From positions 1 to 6,074 of the forward strand of contig JASHRB010000155.1 of assembly GCA_030037575.1 (NCBI GenBank): 6,074 bases of DNA, read 5' to 3'. Each line of letters begins with the position of its first letter. Position 1 is the first letter of the stretch. Below are positions 5,820 to 6,074 of this stretch, one piece after another. The position numbers and the translations under genes were made by a program. The notes beneath the pieces were generated by a model. That model was given only the letters and a program-made list of their open reading frames with translations. It did not search any database and had not been told where the DNA came from. The DNA comes from Candidatus Sulfotelmatobacter sp. GTDB lineage: Bacteria; Acidobacteriota; Terriglobia; Terriglobales; Acidobacteriaceae.

Positions 5820-6074
5820 CTAGGGCACGCTCTCGCTGGTCTCTTCCGATCGTGCGCTTTCATTTCCACGCTCATCCACAGAGGACACCGAGTAGACATA
5901 GGTCTTTCCCGAAACCACTTGCCCATCGCGGAACGCCGGAGTCTTCACCAACTCTGCGTTCAACTTGACCGCGGACGCGGGGGCTTCGCGCCGGTAAACG
6001 TTGTACCCGGCAAGGTCCGGATCCGTATCGGGAGCCCACACCAAATCGACAAACGGCTGCTGCCCTGGTCCCGA
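5820..6074 (-). CDS. Fibronectin type III-domain protein, C-terminal end
   Basis: The frame is open from the right window edge to a TAG at 5820-5822, giving the last 84 residues; the start lies outside. An FnIII-like fold is visible: VDLVWAPDTDPDLAGYNVYRR carries the early Trp strand and the typical GYNVYR strand, and YVYSVSSVDERGNES gives the Tyr-x-Tyr strand with the terminal D-x-x-GNES turn. FnIII domains in bacteria are usually extracellular binding or spacer modules. In Acidobacteriota such tails often belong to lipoproteins (from memory), which cannot be tested here. The internal TTG at 6042-6044 is not a likely start because the domain begins upstream of it. The gene converges on the permease with 131 bases between stops. 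Confidence 0.82.
   Translation of the reverse strand, partial: SGPGQQPFVDLVWAPDTDPDLAGYNVYRREAPASAVKLNAELVKTPAFRDGQVVSGKTYVYSVSSVDERGNESARSEETSESVP

Noticed and set aside
5675..5968. 97-codon plus-strand ORF after the permease
   Set aside because: It runs across both hairpins and then antisense to the FnIII coding sequence; the product is Arg/Pro/Ser-rich with no motif.

Overview
The window looks like chromosomal DNA from a GC-rich bacterium, most likely an Acidobacteriota member. That assignment is inferred from protein style (a PcrA-type helicase, a permease of a kind I associate with that phylum, a conserved secreted hypothetical, an FnIII-type lipoprotein tail) and from palindromic and short-tandem intergenic repeats. 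No 16S or database search was possible. Coding sequence is dense, with codon third positions rich in G/C.

Layout. Positions 104-192 carry what looks like the 3' end of a group II intron: a domain V hairpin with the AGC triad, then a domain VI-like hairpin. It ends one or two bases before the ATG of a secreted 222-residue hypothetical protein (194-862). After a 146-base gap with a candidate -10 box comes a large UvrD/PcrA/Rep-type SF1A helicase (1009-3741; TTG start behind AAGGAG). It has all the core motifs and the C-terminal Tudor-like domain, plus a low-complexity insertion of about 95 residues and a palindrome-rich linker. Next is a 114-base spacer with an 8-bp tandem repeat and a pair of 9-bp direct repeats 21 bp apart. 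It precedes a 53-codon, highly basic small protein (3856-4017). A strong hairpin directly after that stop separates it from an APC-superfamily amino acid permease (4105-5688). Two perfect inverted repeats follow the permease. The window ends in the C-terminal 84 residues of a convergent minus-strand gene with a fibronectin type III-like domain (5820-6074).

The four plus-strand genes do not form an obvious pathway: DNA repair, nutrient uptake, an unknown secreted protein and a small probable nucleic-acid-binding protein look like ordinary housekeeping neighbours. The unusual content is the intron remnant against a start codon, the likely repeat-derived insertions in the helicase gene, and the structured spacers. 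I see no defence system, CRISPR array, tRNA or rRNA.
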